From Vibrio spartinae (GTDB lineage Bacteria > Pseudomonadota > Gammaproteobacteria > Enterobacterales > Vibrionaceae), in the NCBI RefSeq assembly GCF_024347135.1, contig NZ_AP024907.1, positions 3,525,001 through 3,589,000 of the forward strand: a stretch of DNA of 64,000 bases, written 5' to 3'. This document shows, in pieces, positions 30,401 to 35,919 of the stretch (its first letter is position 1; every line of letters starts with the position of its first letter). The position numbers were made by a program, and so were the translations under genes. The notes beneath the pieces are model-generated. The model was not told where the DNA came from and did not search any database. It saw only the letters and a program-made list of their open reading frames with translations.

Positions 30401-31321
30401 TGTTTTGCGTAGCGTTCGCCCCATTCGTCCTCGATGCGTAAAACCGAGCATCATCGACGATTCTCCGGTCATCAAATGTAGATAAACCGAAGTCAACGCG
30501 GTAATCAGTGTTGCGAGATTGGTTTTGTAACGCTCGGCTAACCTCTGTAAACGCTGATAAACATCAAGAGGAAGCTGATGCCATTCACTGAGCACTTGAG
30601 AACACGTCGCACTTTGCCCAGCCAGACAAACCGGTTGGTACGTTTGCATCTGCGCCATATAGTTCAGCCAGTATTCACGATCACGCACAAAACCCGTAGA
30701 ATCGCGATAAGCGCTTTCAGCCGCCAACAGGGCTTCAACCCCTAATAACTGACACTCAGGAATTGGCTGATCGGCATCTAATGCAGAATATATTTCAGCA
30801 AAACGCGCCAAGACCATCATGAAACCATATCCGTCAGTTGTAATATGGTCGGCGCTACAGTAGAGATAATATTGTTCGGCATGAACTTTTAACAAAGCAA
30901 ACTCAAACAGGAGAGGTCTGTCGCCAGCCGAGACAGGATGATCGAGTCGTTTTTCCATCCATGCCATTGCGAGAGCATCAGCATCCGCCTCCTGAGACAG
31001 GTCAATGAAAGGCAATTCCCAATCAAAAAAATATTCAACCGTTTGCTTTAGTCTCTCTTCGTGATACTCAGTTTTGATATGAAATGTTTCAGTTTCTCGG
31101 ACACCCTGTCTTACCGCCACTTCCATCATTTCAGGATTAATCTGACCCGGCAGATCCAGATACCCAACGACTTTGGATACCCGGGGGCTGACATGACTGA
31201 CAATATGCTGGGCGAACCAGATTCCTTTCTGTGGCGTCGAGAGTGGTAAAGAAGAAGACACATTTGACTGAGCGTGGAGATGCGAACTTTGCTGACTTGC
31301 TTCGCGAATATTCGAATTCAT
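18440..31321 (-). CDS. Non-ribosomal peptide synthetase, first subunit (NRPS-1), starter C plus four modules
   Basis: 4293 aa, modules 1 to 4 and first gene of the operon. Order with rough residues: N-terminal EntF-like C domain (LPLSTPQKGIWFAQ near 29; HHxxxDG appears as DHITTDG near 164, keeping the catalytic second His), A1 (465), T (LGGYS, 1024), C LCL (HHIITDGWS, 1207), A2 (1524), T (2090), dual E/C (HHVLEQQGD at 2200, HHLCNDH at 2328), A3 (2636), T (3190), C LCL (HHMIADGWS, 3380), A4 (3693), T (4235). Codes by eye: A1 DILQLGMVWK (Gly-like), A2 and A3 DVWHFSLVDK (Ser), A4 DALWLGGTFK (Val). Ser2 should be epimerised. The first C domain probably adds an acyl or aryl cap, since no NRPS gene lies upstream. 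The C-terminal tail is acidic (AEFDVSDLMDLAE). The start ATG follows AAGG about ten bases upstream, just below a long AT-rich spacer. Confidence 0.97.
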   Translation of the reverse strand: MNSNIREASQQSSHLHAQSNVSSSLPLSTPQKGIWFAQHIVSHVSPRVSKVVGYLDLPGQINPEMMEVAVRQGVRETETFHIKTEYHEERLKQTVEYFFDWELPFIDLSQEADADALAMAWMEKRLDHPVSAGDRPLLFEFALLKVHAEQYYLYCSADHITTDGYGFMMVLARFAEIYSALDADQPIPECQLLGVEALLAAESAYRDSTGFVRDREYWLNYMAQMQTYQPVCLAGQSATCSQVLSEWHQLPLDVYQRLQRLAERYKTNLATLITALTSVYLHLMTGESSMMLGFTHRGRMGRTLRKTTGIAVNILPLGIHINADMTFDELLEQVALHVGKTSRHSRYYSDDLRQESKHSSEQECWYSTVINFVPSEYELFFGDVSATVINTAIGPVEDLSFTFYDRGPQQGLTLYLNANHDLYERHDIQRHLTRLESFLTDCVRAESDVTYPAHLSVLSHEERHLVLDTFNQTAMPYSEQACLHQLFAAQAAQTPDATAVVSGDDSLSYAALNTQANQLAHRLIALGVTPGSYVAVMVERSCAMVTTLLATLKAGGAYVPLDPLFPSERLQYMVADSRPVVLITDGTVDVAQTFGEQAAQLQVLDLNHESLTDELVVNPEVATLSSEHLAYVIYTSGSTGQPKGVMVPHRAVVNFLTSQQQQHQVNGDDRLLAVTTISFDIHVLEIYLPLVSGAALHLADKALSRDGEALAAYLDNQAITLFQATPATWKLLLAAGWQGSPRLSGLIGGESFSKVLADEILGRVGRLWNMYGPTETTVWSATHPLSLRDEGVLIGKPIDNTRIYILDDAHQPVPVGVSGEIYIAGAGVTSGYLNRDDLTAERFIPDPFAAESGALMYQTGDLGRWDSDGRISCLGRCDFQVKIRGFRIELGEIESLMQGYTGIADAVVAAPEMADGEPRLVGYYVAADAAQSGESLVDGLKAELRCRLPDYMVPGIYIALDAFPLTPNGKVDRKALPAVDASDLPQRTYEPPQGDVEVQLAEIWSGLLGVTQVGRHDDFFELGGYSLVAMQLISRVRQQFQVELALAMVFNQPVLSALASAIDEATPTQLKTIIEPLTSDVVPPLSLAQRRLWMLSQIDDAAITAYVMVGRFTLRGQLDIVALQQAFDQMISRHHILRTCIDIRDGEPVQKVLPEGQRMMLTQIDADDVQAIASFATDMDLSTGLLFQGQLIAIDAETHILRLAMHHIITDGWSINLLMREVSQLYRALVENTPNPLSPLTIQYGDFAAWQQQYIQDAQLQQQSEYWTEQLRGIPECLTLPADRARPSKQSFDGSEVKFVLDKELTAALQKLSRTHGCTLYMTLLASWSALMGRLASQEDVVIGSPIAGRTRTELESLIGMFVNTQAMRVDLSDNPNTIELLKQVKATALAAQAHQDIPFEQVVESVAPRRSLSHSPIFQVMFALQNVPDGELQLPGLSISPIEAEVSTVQFDLNLFVHPSEDQLEATLHYATALFDAVTVQRYLGYWQALLQQMVSAPTQAVGSLHILPDTERDLVLNQFNQTQTAFPDQSCLHTLIEAQVARTPEATAVVFADQSLSYAELNAQANQLAHWLIEQGVRPDSRVAVCLERSCELVVSLLAILKAGGAYVPLDPGYPSERLTYMLSDSAPVALLTSGHLVECLGAIPATTRLVDLASPVQPWVDSPQTNPVVAELTSRHLAYIIYTSGSTGLPKGVMNEHRGVVNRLHWMQHDYGFGPDDVVLQKTPFSFDVSVWEFFCPLWSGATLLMAKPEGHKDPDYLISLMTTQGVTIVHFVPPMLQSFLEVVRPDDCPSLRLVFCSGEALPAEAIRKSYARLPQIELHNLYGPTEAAVDVTAWHCPRQLAGDRVSIGRPVANTQMYVLDSDGHPVPVGVEGELYIGGVQVARGYLNRDELTAERFVANPYASDESAHPVMYRTGDVGCWLADGTIEYRGRNDDQVKIRGFRIELGEISSALQSCAGVQDGVVVARSFGGRTENQSTENQSAEKQLVGYYTAIDTHAVPDVATLKAELTARLPAHMVPAVYVVIDTMPLTPNGKVNRKALPEPDVSAMVRHEYQAPVGDAETQLAAIWSELLGVDQVGRADNFFELGGHSLLAVRMADRLRQRGYQLVIRHLFSRITLAELAETLEIQDVSPESEIPPNRIPAHCQHITPEMLPLVTLDQKAIDVISQTVEGGSANIQDIYPLAPLQEGILFHHVLEQQGDPYVTRVVQSFKHEADIDTFISALQHVVQRHDILRTAVVWDGVDIPVQVVWREAPVVLHTLQATQLHSADSGDEKHSERVADRLCHHFDPAHTRMDIQRAPMIEAYKVADPAEGRWLLCFLLHHLCNDHTTLELLIEEVQAYITGREASLPRPLPFRNFVAQTTLNANQDEHLHYFRELLGDIDEPCDPFGLQASGDDAHVEATHVAIADDVAQKIRELSRHFSISPAALFHLAWGVVVQRATGQDDVVFGTVLFGRMAGGEGADRVLGMFLNTLPLRLSFADVSVESVLIQTQQRLAELLEHEHTSLALAQQCSGLSNHTPLFSSLLNYRYQGGSAQTDSADQEVLGSLEIAAENTNYPLTVAVNDIVTGGFSLDIHVNPHLSGERLGAMFITALTGLVSTLSAQPSAPVNQLTIVADCERDLVLNQFNQTQTAFPDQSCLHTLIEAQVARTPEATAVVFADQSLSYAELNAQANQLAHWLIEQGVRPDSRVAVCLERSCELVVSLLAILKAGGAYVPLDPGYPSERLTYMLSDSAPVALLTSGHLVECLGAIPATTRLVDLTSPVQPWVDSPQTNPVVAALTNRHLAYIIYTSGSTGLPKGVMNEHRGVVNRLHWMQHDYGFGPDDVVLQKTPFSFDVSVWEFFCPLWSGATLLMAKPEGHKDPDYLISLMTTQGVTIVHFVPPMLQSFLEVVRPDDCPSLRLVFCSGEALPAEAIRKSYARLPQIELHNLYGPTEAAVDVTAWHCPRQLAGDRVSIGRPVANTQMYVLDSDGHPVPVGVEGELYIGGVQVARGYLNRDELTAERFVANPYASDESAHPVMYRTGDVGCWLADGTIEYRGRNDDQVKIRGFRIELGEISSALQSCTGVQDGVVVARAFGGSADKQLVGYYTAIDTHAVPDVATLKAELTARLPAHMVPAVYVVIDTMPLTPNGKVNRKALPEPDISAVVRHEYQAPVGDAEQQLAEIWSALLGVEQVGRADNFFELGGHSLLAVRMVSRVREQLGRELSLTTLFSQSTLHEVAALLEDAQGSTLPAITPLPEGQAIPLSLAQKRLWFLSQMDPDAVSAYVITGGLRLEGQLNIDALQRALNQIVSRHAPLRTHFVDLDGVPVQVVGKVWHEFPMSWLDGETLIDELSPFQPQFELTRGALIQGQLIRIHENEHWLRIAMHHMIADGWSIGVLTTELSALYRAFCQGQPDPLPPLRIQYGDYAAWQQAHLQGEVLQRQQQYWTEQLRDIPDCLTLPMDRPRPATQNYAGAAVSVSLSPSLTASLRQFSQRHRSTLYMTLLAGWSVVMSRLSGQEDIVIGSPVAGRTQSELEDLIGMFVNTQALRVNLSDQPDSIALLNQVKTTSLQAQAHQDIPFEQVVEAVAPTRSLAYSPIFQVLFALQNLPEERIELDGMCLSLLAEESSSAQFDLSLIVHESADRIEGTLNYATALFEPETVQRYLSYWITLLEGMVRQPELPVGALPMLTDSEQQHVLQHFNQTDYGYPSDCGVHTLFSQQASTSPDAIAVITEAGEWRYGVLEGSANALAHRLQTLGVTPGQRVAVRLPRSAALVVAELAILKCGGVYVPLDPAAPAERLDYVCRDSGASLMLAEPGTADDDSSLHVLEITPSLLNETRDEVISVSVSGDSPAYVMYTSGSTGQPKGVVVPHRAIARLVLNNGYMAVQPSDRVALAANPAFDATTLEVWAPLLNGAAVVVIEQETLLNVQAFGQALTQHQVSILWLTVGLFNQYAQGLKPVLPNLRYLLVGGDALDPAVIRRVLSESAPAHLLNGYGPTETTTFALTHEIKAVDEGAVSIPLGRPIGHTQVYLLNSHGQPVPQGVVGELYIGGDGVALGYLNQDAQTAERFVPDPYASAANARMYRTGDLGYLRADGTIEFVGRNDFQVKVRGFRIELGEIESALVSSGVASAVVIATGDSASKRLVAYFTQGDEGLTASELKSRLAACLPSYMVPAAYVALAEMPLTANGKVDRKALPEPDEAALVHREYEAPLGELEEMVAEIWQALLQVEVVGRQDSFFELGGHSLLAAQLISRIRNELDLEVPLVELFSHPTLAAFSQRVAYIGLAEFDVSDLMDLAE
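18732..20309 (-). repeat. Valine A-domain DNA repeat, copy 2 (module 4)
   Basis: Nearly identical to 5868-7445 except at about 19800-19970, where it instead resembles the module 5 valine A domain near 16500-16680. This is a mosaic tract of the kind left by gene conversion. Confidence 0.88.
21521..23454 (-). repeat. Serine A-T-domain DNA repeat, copy 3
   Basis: Module 3 of NRPS-1. Nearly identical to 8657-10590; identity stops abruptly at the A-domain N-terminus, near 23454, where the upstream domain is a dual E/C rather than an LCL C domain. This places a recombination junction in the C-A linker. Confidence 0.9.
25021..26890 (-). repeat. Serine A-T-domain DNA repeat, copy 4
   Basis: Module 2 of NRPS-1. 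Matches the other serine copies, and matches copy 2 beyond the A domain into the end of the preceding C domain (about 26890 versus 10690). It differs by a small in-frame insertion at 25369-25398. Confidence 0.88.
25369..25398 (-). repeat. 15-bp tandem duplication inside the module 2 A domain
   Basis: The unit tttggttttcagtac occurs twice in tandem, giving a repeated TENQS-type stretch in the protein. The other serine A domains have only a short SADKQ at this point. The insertion stays in frame and lies in a variable loop of the C-terminal A subdomain. Confidence 0.85.
28296..29922 (-). repeat. Glycine-type A-domain DNA repeat, copy 2 (module 1)
   Basis: Partner of 12090-13716. Only scattered base differences over about 1.6 kb; the same linker boundary marks its upstream end. 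Confidence 0.88.
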
Positions 31322-31768
31322 ATAGCACCAACCTTCATTTGTTATTTTTTTATTATTTATATTTTACACATAAGACAAAGAGCATCTGATATGTGTAATA
31401 CCAGACACAAAAACTTCATACATGCTAGATATGACGTAACCAAAAACGACAATCAATTAATGACAAATGTATTATTATTTATATTTTTATCCTTAATATT
31501 TATATTTAAAACGAACTTAATCTGATGGTTAACATTTACATTCCAAATTACATCATTCGTTCTCTGACAATCAAGTTATATTATTTTGACACTATCCTGT
31601 TACAGCAAAATCATCGCAACATCTAGAAATTAATCAAAATAATAAAATTATAAATATTAAAAGTAATTACAATCATCATCATATAATGACAATAAAATCA
31701 AAAACACACCTAACGTCTTGAATGAACCACTCAAAATGTGAGTCATCCACAAATGAATAGTGATAATT

Positions 31769-32038
31769 TTATATAATTAAATTCAAAAAAAATTTAGCTG
31801 AACGCAAGTCACATTTATGGGGCAAATTTTGCACAAAAAATAGAATAATCATTAAAAAACATAGAGATATAAAAAATAAAAAATACCGATAATTTATAAA
31901 CATAACAGAATCATACTTCAGCTTATGGTCGAACCAGATAAAAAATAAGAATATTACAAATAAAAATAACGAAATTAAAGAATAAAAAACCATTTTAAAA
32001 CAAAAATACAACATATTAATCAGAGTGTTCTCTACCAT
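31769..32038 (-). CDS. Possible small hydrophobic membrane protein, unknown function
   Basis: 89 codons, ATG to stop, without a recognisable family. Two very hydrophobic stretches are visible, about residues 15-35 (FYSLISLFLFVIFLFFIWF) and 50-70 (YFLFFISLCFLMIILFFV), separated by a short charged loop, so an inner-membrane protein with two helices is likely. An uninterrupted frame of this length is less expected in such AT-rich DNA, where stop codons are frequent; that is the main argument that it is real. Against it, the ribosome-binding site is weak and the composition alone favours Phe, Ile and Leu codons. It points the same way as the NRPS operon and sits about 450 bases upstream of NRPS-1. 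Confidence 0.4.
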   Translation of the reverse strand: MVENTLINMLYFCFKMVFYSLISLFLFVIFLFFIWFDHKLKYDSVMFINYRYFLFFISLCFLMIILFFVQNLPHKCDLRSAKFFLNLII

Positions 32039-32286
32039 CGCTCTATCTTACATTCTATAATTCTCAACCCAAACAAAGGCCATTTTTTAAAAGTTTGATC
32101 TAGTTCAATAATAATTATAAAATTTGCACAATGTTTCATGGTCACTACAAAAATACAGGCTAAATACAAAATCATCAGTTATCCGGTTGTATTTTTACAA
32201 TTTAAAGCACACTTTCATGCATAACATCGAATAAAAACCAGCAATGACAAAAGTAACATTAAATAGATAACGAACGGAGGTAACTC

Positions 32287-32358
32287 TTGTTAATAAATTT
32301 CTGGCATACATCTATACCGCTCCGAAAAATTAGTGTAAAAACTCAAAAAACCAATTAA
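32287..32358 (+). CDS. Possible 23-codon ORF with a strong ribosome-binding site
   Basis: CGGAGG at 32275-32280 is the best Shine-Dalgarno match in the whole spacer and lies six bases before a TTG codon that opens 23 codons to TAA. The peptide has no recognisable similarity. GGAGG in such AT-rich DNA stands out, but a TTG start and this short length make the call weak. Confidence 0.2.
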   Translation: MLINFWHTSIPLRKISVKTQKTN

Positions 32359-32815
32359 ATAAAATTTATTTTATATGCATTCCGGTAAGGAATTTCACAA
32401 AAAACACATATTAAATGCGTATAGTGATATAGGTAAGATTATTAAATTAGAATAAAGTAAAAAACAAAAGTCATTTTATTTTAATAGAGAACAATAAAAT
32501 CTATCCATTCTGAGCCCCCTTACCCCCAATGCGCTACTGATAAACAGACCATAATAAATACTCGCATTTGAGTAATGAAAGACTCATACCCCCTGATTCA
32601 CACATTCACTCAGACATCACCGCATGCATCGAGTCTACGGATGCCAATATAAAGAGAGATGTAAATCACAAATAAGGAGTCTGACACGCCTGATGGCGTC
32701 AGGATGACAACATGATTTTGAAATAAATTGGATCACAAACAAGACTATTGCTCGAGATATACGGTATAAAAGAGTTGAGTCAGATAGCTGCGTTTCCCTC
32801 AGAAGGGAAGGAGAC

Positions 32816-32848
32816 ATGAAACCATCTGAGAGAATGTTGCTCTACTGA
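32816..32848 (+). CDS. Possible 10-codon leader ORF upstream of zur
   Basis: ATG at 32816 follows GGAAGGAG at ideal spacing and opens MKPSERMLLY then TGA. A small inverted repeat (TTCCC ... GGGAA, about 32793-32808) lies immediately before the ribosome-binding site. It ends about 90 bases before zur and points the same way, so a leader-peptide role is conceivable. Its existence rests on the ribosome-binding site alone. Confidence 0.25.
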   Translation: MKPSERMLLY

Positions 32849-32937
32849 CAGGATGATTGCTGTTACACTGGGAAATATTAGAAAAGTTGAACGATATTAC
32901 AGTTGAAATAGTATATTATTAAAAGACTCCAGTGGTT

Positions 32938-33420
32938 ATGGTGATGAATTTGGACCACAGTTTAACAAAACAGATAGAAGAGATATGCACAGCAAGAGGT
33001 GTCAGGTTGACTTCTCAACGCAAACGGGTCTTTGAGCTTATCTGTTCCAGTAGGAAAGCATCTAGTGCCTATGAGCTGCTTGAAGCGCTACAGCAAAGCG
33101 AACCGCAGGCAAAACCCCCAACCGTTTATCGGGCACTTGATTTTCTGATGGGGCAAGGCTTCATCCACCGCGTAGAATCAACAAACAGCTACATTTCATG
33201 TTGCTCTTGTAATGCTCATAAACACTTCTCACATCTTTTAATCTGCAAACAATGTAGTGATGTGACCGAACTTCAGGATGAGACATTGGTCTCATCACTG
33301 GAACATAATGCAGAGAAGCACGGATTTAAGATTACAAACCATGTCATTGAATCTCATGGTATTTGCCAAACGTGCTCCTCAGAAACAAAGAGAGATACAG
33401 TAAAAGATTATGCGCGCTGA
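32938..33420 (+). CDS. zur: Zinc uptake regulator Zur (Fur family)
   Basis: 160 aa from this ATG. Zur is a dimeric cytoplasmic repressor that, with zinc bound, shuts off zinc-uptake genes. The protein aligns along its length with E. coli Zur: winged-helix N-terminal half (RLTSQRKRVFELI, AKPPTVYRALDFL), then the HRVESTNSYI segment, a CSCNAHKHFSH metal region, CKQCSD, and a C-terminal CQTC pair for the structural zinc. Several in-frame starts exist (GTG 32932, ATG 32938, ATG 32944); none has a strong ribosome-binding site, and ATG 32944 is equally possible. Its stop overlaps the next gene. It is divergent from the NRPS operon across the AT-rich spacer. Confidence 0.95.
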   Translation: MVMNLDHSLTKQIEEICTARGVRLTSQRKRVFELICSSRKASSAYELLEALQQSEPQAKPPTVYRALDFLMGQGFIHRVESTNSYISCCSCNAHKHFSHLLICKQCSDVTELQDETLVSSLEHNAEKHGFKITNHVIESHGICQTCSSETKRDTVKDYAR

Positions 33421-33871
33421 GTTTGTAAATCCGTTTTTAGCGTCTCTGATGAACGTGTTAAAAACAATGGCTTCACTTGAATTGAAACCTCAGAAGCCAA
33501 GAGTCAAAAAAGATGAAATTGCTCGAGGTGATATTTCGGGTCTGATCGGTATGGTTGGGGATCAAGCCCGAGGATCGATGTCGATTACTTTTGATGAAAG
33601 TCTCGCATTGGAAATCATGCAAAACATGTTGGGCGAACGCCCGAATGGCTTGAATGAAGAAGTGACCGATATGGTGGGTGAAATCACTAATATGGTGACT
33701 GGCGGGGCTAAAAGAATACTTGCTGAAAGTGGCTTTGATTTCAATATGGCAACACCTATTGTCGTATCTGGCCGTGGTCATACGATTCGCCACAAATGCG
33801 AAGGTGCGATCATCATCATGCCTTTCACCTCTACATGGGGCAATGCATTTATCGAAATCTGCTTCGAGTAG
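33410..33871 (+). CDS. CheX-like chemotaxis phosphatase-family protein
   Basis: 153 aa. The sequence resembles the CheX/FliY-CheC phosphatase fold, and the signature ExxN appears in GEITNMVTGG near residue 91. CheX proteins dephosphorylate CheY-P in bacteria that have them; in Vibrio this small protein sits next to zur without other chemotaxis genes, so its partner is unknown. The start overlaps the zur stop by about ten bases, indicating co-transcription and probably translational coupling. A bidirectional terminator follows. Family assignment is firm; a chemotaxis role is inference. Confidence 0.85.
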   Translation: MRAEFVNPFLASLMNVLKTMASLELKPQKPRVKKDEIARGDISGLIGMVGDQARGSMSITFDESLALEIMQNMLGERPNGLNEEVTDMVGEITNMVTGGAKRILAESGFDFNMATPIVVSGRGHTIRHKCEGAIIIMPFTSTWGNAFIEICFE

Positions 33872-33898
33872 CTTTCCGATTTGATTTGTACCAATGTA

Positions 33899-33938
33899 AA
33901 AACAGGAGATGGTATTACCATCCCCTGTTTGTTTTTTT
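33899..33938. terminator. Bidirectional rho-independent terminator between cheX-like gene and pgi
   Basis: AACAGG(A)GATGGT and its complement ACCATC(C)CCTGTT form a stem with a short loop, followed on the plus strand by GTTTTTTT. Placed between two convergent genes. Confidence 0.85.
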
Positions 33939-33960
33939 GCATCACGCTAAATGGTCAATC

Positions 33961-35610
33961 TTAACGTAGTGCTTTATACGCATTAATCAGTCCATTGGTT
34001 GAACAGTCATGAGATGTCACTTGGCCATCACTTTCCAGCTCAGGCAAAATCGCATTTGCCAGCTGTTTACCCAGCTCAACGCCCCACTGATCAAAAGTGA
34101 AGATGTTCCAGATTGCTCCCTGTGTGAAGATTTTATGTTCATAGATTGCAATCAACTGACCAAGCACACGCGGTGTGATTTGCTTCACCAGAATTGAGTT
34201 GGTCGGACGGTTCCCTTCAAATACTTTAAACGGCACAAGTTCAGCAACTTCCGCTGCTGTTTTACCGGCAGCAATAAACTCAGCTTCCACTTGCTCTTTG
34301 GTTTTACCAAACGCTAAAGCTTCTGTCTGTGCAAAGAAATTAGACAACAACTTCGGATGATGATCCGATGTCGGATTATGTGAAACCGCTGGCGCAATGA
34401 AATCACAAGGAATCATTTTTGTACCTTGGTGAATCAGCTGATAGAAGGCATGTTGACCATTGGTACCCGGTTCACCCCAGATAATCGGCCCGGTTTGATA
34501 ATCAACAGGCTGACCATTACGATCAACATATTTACCATTCGATTCCATATTTCCTTGTTGGAAATAAGCCGCAAATCGGTGCATGTATTGATCATAAGGA
34601 AGGATTGCTTCTGATTCCGCACCATAAAAATTGTTGTACCAAATACCAATCAGTGCCAACAGTACTGGGATATTTTCCTCAAATGGGGTCGAGGCAAATG
34701 ACTGATCAACCTCATGAGCACCAGAGAGCAATTCAACAAAATTATCAAAACCGATGCCCAAAATGATGGAGAGACCGATTGCAGACCACAACGAATAACG
34801 GCCACCAACCCAGCTCCAGAATTCAAACATATTGTCGGTATCAATACCAAAAGCAGAAACCGCTTCAGCATTGGTTGAGAGCGCCGCAAAATGTTTTGCG
34901 ACTTGAGATTCGTCTTTTGCTTCGGCAAGAAACCAATCGCGCGCAGTGTGGGCATTGGTCATTGTTTCCTGCGTAGTAAATGTCTTGGATGCAACGAGGA
35001 ATAATGTTGTTTCTGGATTAACCTGCTTGAGCACTTCAGCAATATGTGTCCCATCGACATTAGAGACAAAATGCATGTTGAGGTGGTTTTTATAAGGCTT
35101 CAGCGCTTCTGTCACCATATATGGTCCTAAGTCGGAACCACCGATACCGATGTTCACAACATCAGTGATTGCTTTGCCGGTATACCCTTTCCACTCACCC
35201 GAAATAATACGTTCGGAGAAGTTCTTCATTTTCTCCAGCACAGCATTCACCGCTGGCATCACATCTTCACCATCTGAATAAATCGGTGTATTAGAACGAT
35301 TTCGCAACGCTACATGCAAAACAGACCGATCTTCTGTCCGGTTAATTTTTTCACCACTGAACATGGCTTCAATTGCGCTTTTCAGGTCCGTTTCTTCTGC
35401 CAGAGCCAACAAGAGTTTCAGTGTCTCTTCATTGATGAGGTTTTTAGAATAATCGACCAGAATATCATCGCCAAAACGTAGAGAGAACGTTTCAAAGCGC
35501 TGACTGTCTTGATTGAAGAGTGTTTTTAAGTCAACACCTTTCATCGATTCAAAATGAGCAGACAGTGCTTTCCAAGCCTGTGTTTCTGTTGGGTTGATAT
35601 TTTTTAGCAT
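33961..35610 (-). CDS. pgi: Glucose-6-phosphate isomerase
   Basis: 549 aa from this ATG, the usual length of bacterial Pgi. Interconverts glucose 6-phosphate and fructose 6-phosphate in the cytoplasm. Signature segments are clear: [10 protein letters not shown] (sugar-phosphate binding), [22 protein letters not shown] and [12 protein letters not shown], plus the C-terminal [11 protein letters not shown]. An in-frame ATG lies 15 codons further upstream, but GGGATAGATACC just before the chosen ATG provides the better ribosome-binding site and the family length fits. Downstream is a shared terminator with the convergent zur-cheX pair; upstream is a gap shared with divergent yjbQ, where TATAAT at 35764-35769 could be part of the pgi promoter. 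Confidence 0.98.
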   Translation of the reverse strand: MLKNINPTETQAWKALSAHFESMKGVDLKTLFNQDSQRFETFSLRFGDDILVDYSKNLINEETLKLLLALAEETDLKSAIEAMFSGEKINRTEDRSVLHVALRNRSNTPIYSDGEDVMPAVNAVLEKMKNFSERIISGEWKGYTGKAITDVVNIGIGGSDLGPYMVTEALKPYKNHLNMHFVSNVDGTHIAEVLKQVNPETTLFLVASKTFTTQETMTNAHTARDWFLAEAKDESQVAKHFAALSTNAEAVSAFGIDTDNMFEFWSWVGGRYSLWSAIGLSIILGIGFDNFVELLSGAHEVDQSFASTPFEENIPVLLALIGIWYNNFYGAESEAILPYDQYMHRFAAYFQQGNMESNGKYVDRNGQPVDYQTGPIIWGEPGTNGQHAFYQLIHQGTKMIPCDFIAPAVSHNPTSDHHPKLLSNFFAQTEALAFGKTKEQVEAEFIAAGKTAAEVAELVPFKVFEGNRPTNSILVKQITPRVLGQLIAIYEHKIFTQGAIWNIFTFDQWGVELGKQLANAILPELESDGQVTSHDCSTNGLINAYKALR

Positions 35611-35919
35611 GGTATCTATCCCGAATTTAATAGGTCCTATTCTGCCGAGCAGCATCAGTGATCGTTACAGAATTCCAGAGACAAAAAACAAATCAATTGC
35701 AGCTGATGCACCAATACATCTAATAAGGTCACAGCCATATTCCGATTTGTAGCCGATTCGCTGATTATACTTAATTTCCAGAGCGAAATTATGTTTTAGC
35801 TCAAATCAAACGAGTCAATTTTTATTTCCATTGGTACAAAAAGTGATTGTACGGTAACTAGAAACACCTCACTATACAGACACGAGTGAAATTAACAATC
35901 GTTCTAATAGGTGCTTACA

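Larger units (their letters stand above)
31322..32937. other. AT-rich spacer between the NRPS operon and zur
   Basis: About 1.6 kb, strikingly richer in A+T than both the NRPS genes and the core genes. It must contain the promoters of the NRPS operon (leftward) and zur (rightward), but I could not identify either with confidence. Only one longer ORF (31769-32038, minus) and two very short ORFs with strong ribosome-binding sites (32287 and 32816, plus) stand out. No insertion sequence, integrase or tRNA is visible. The composition change suggests an island boundary. Confidence 0.7.

Noticed and set aside
5845..31249. Many other plus-strand ORFs of 60-180 codons across the NRPS genes
   Set aside because: Shadows of the long minus-strand frames; their composition follows the complementary strand of real coding DNA.
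31274..31525. Plus-strand ORF of 83 codons over the NRPS-1 start
   Set aside because: Overlaps the NRPS-1 N-terminus antisense and has no good ribosome-binding site; the tail is AT-rich low-complexity sequence.
32635..32817. Minus-strand ORF of 60 codons in the spacer
   Set aside because: No recognisable family, no convincing ribosome-binding site, and its composition gives no hint of coding.
32900..32925. Possible Zur box GAAATAGTATATTATT before zur
   Set aside because: Only a loose palindrome in AT-rich DNA; too few matches to the gamma-proteobacterial Zur consensus to support a call.
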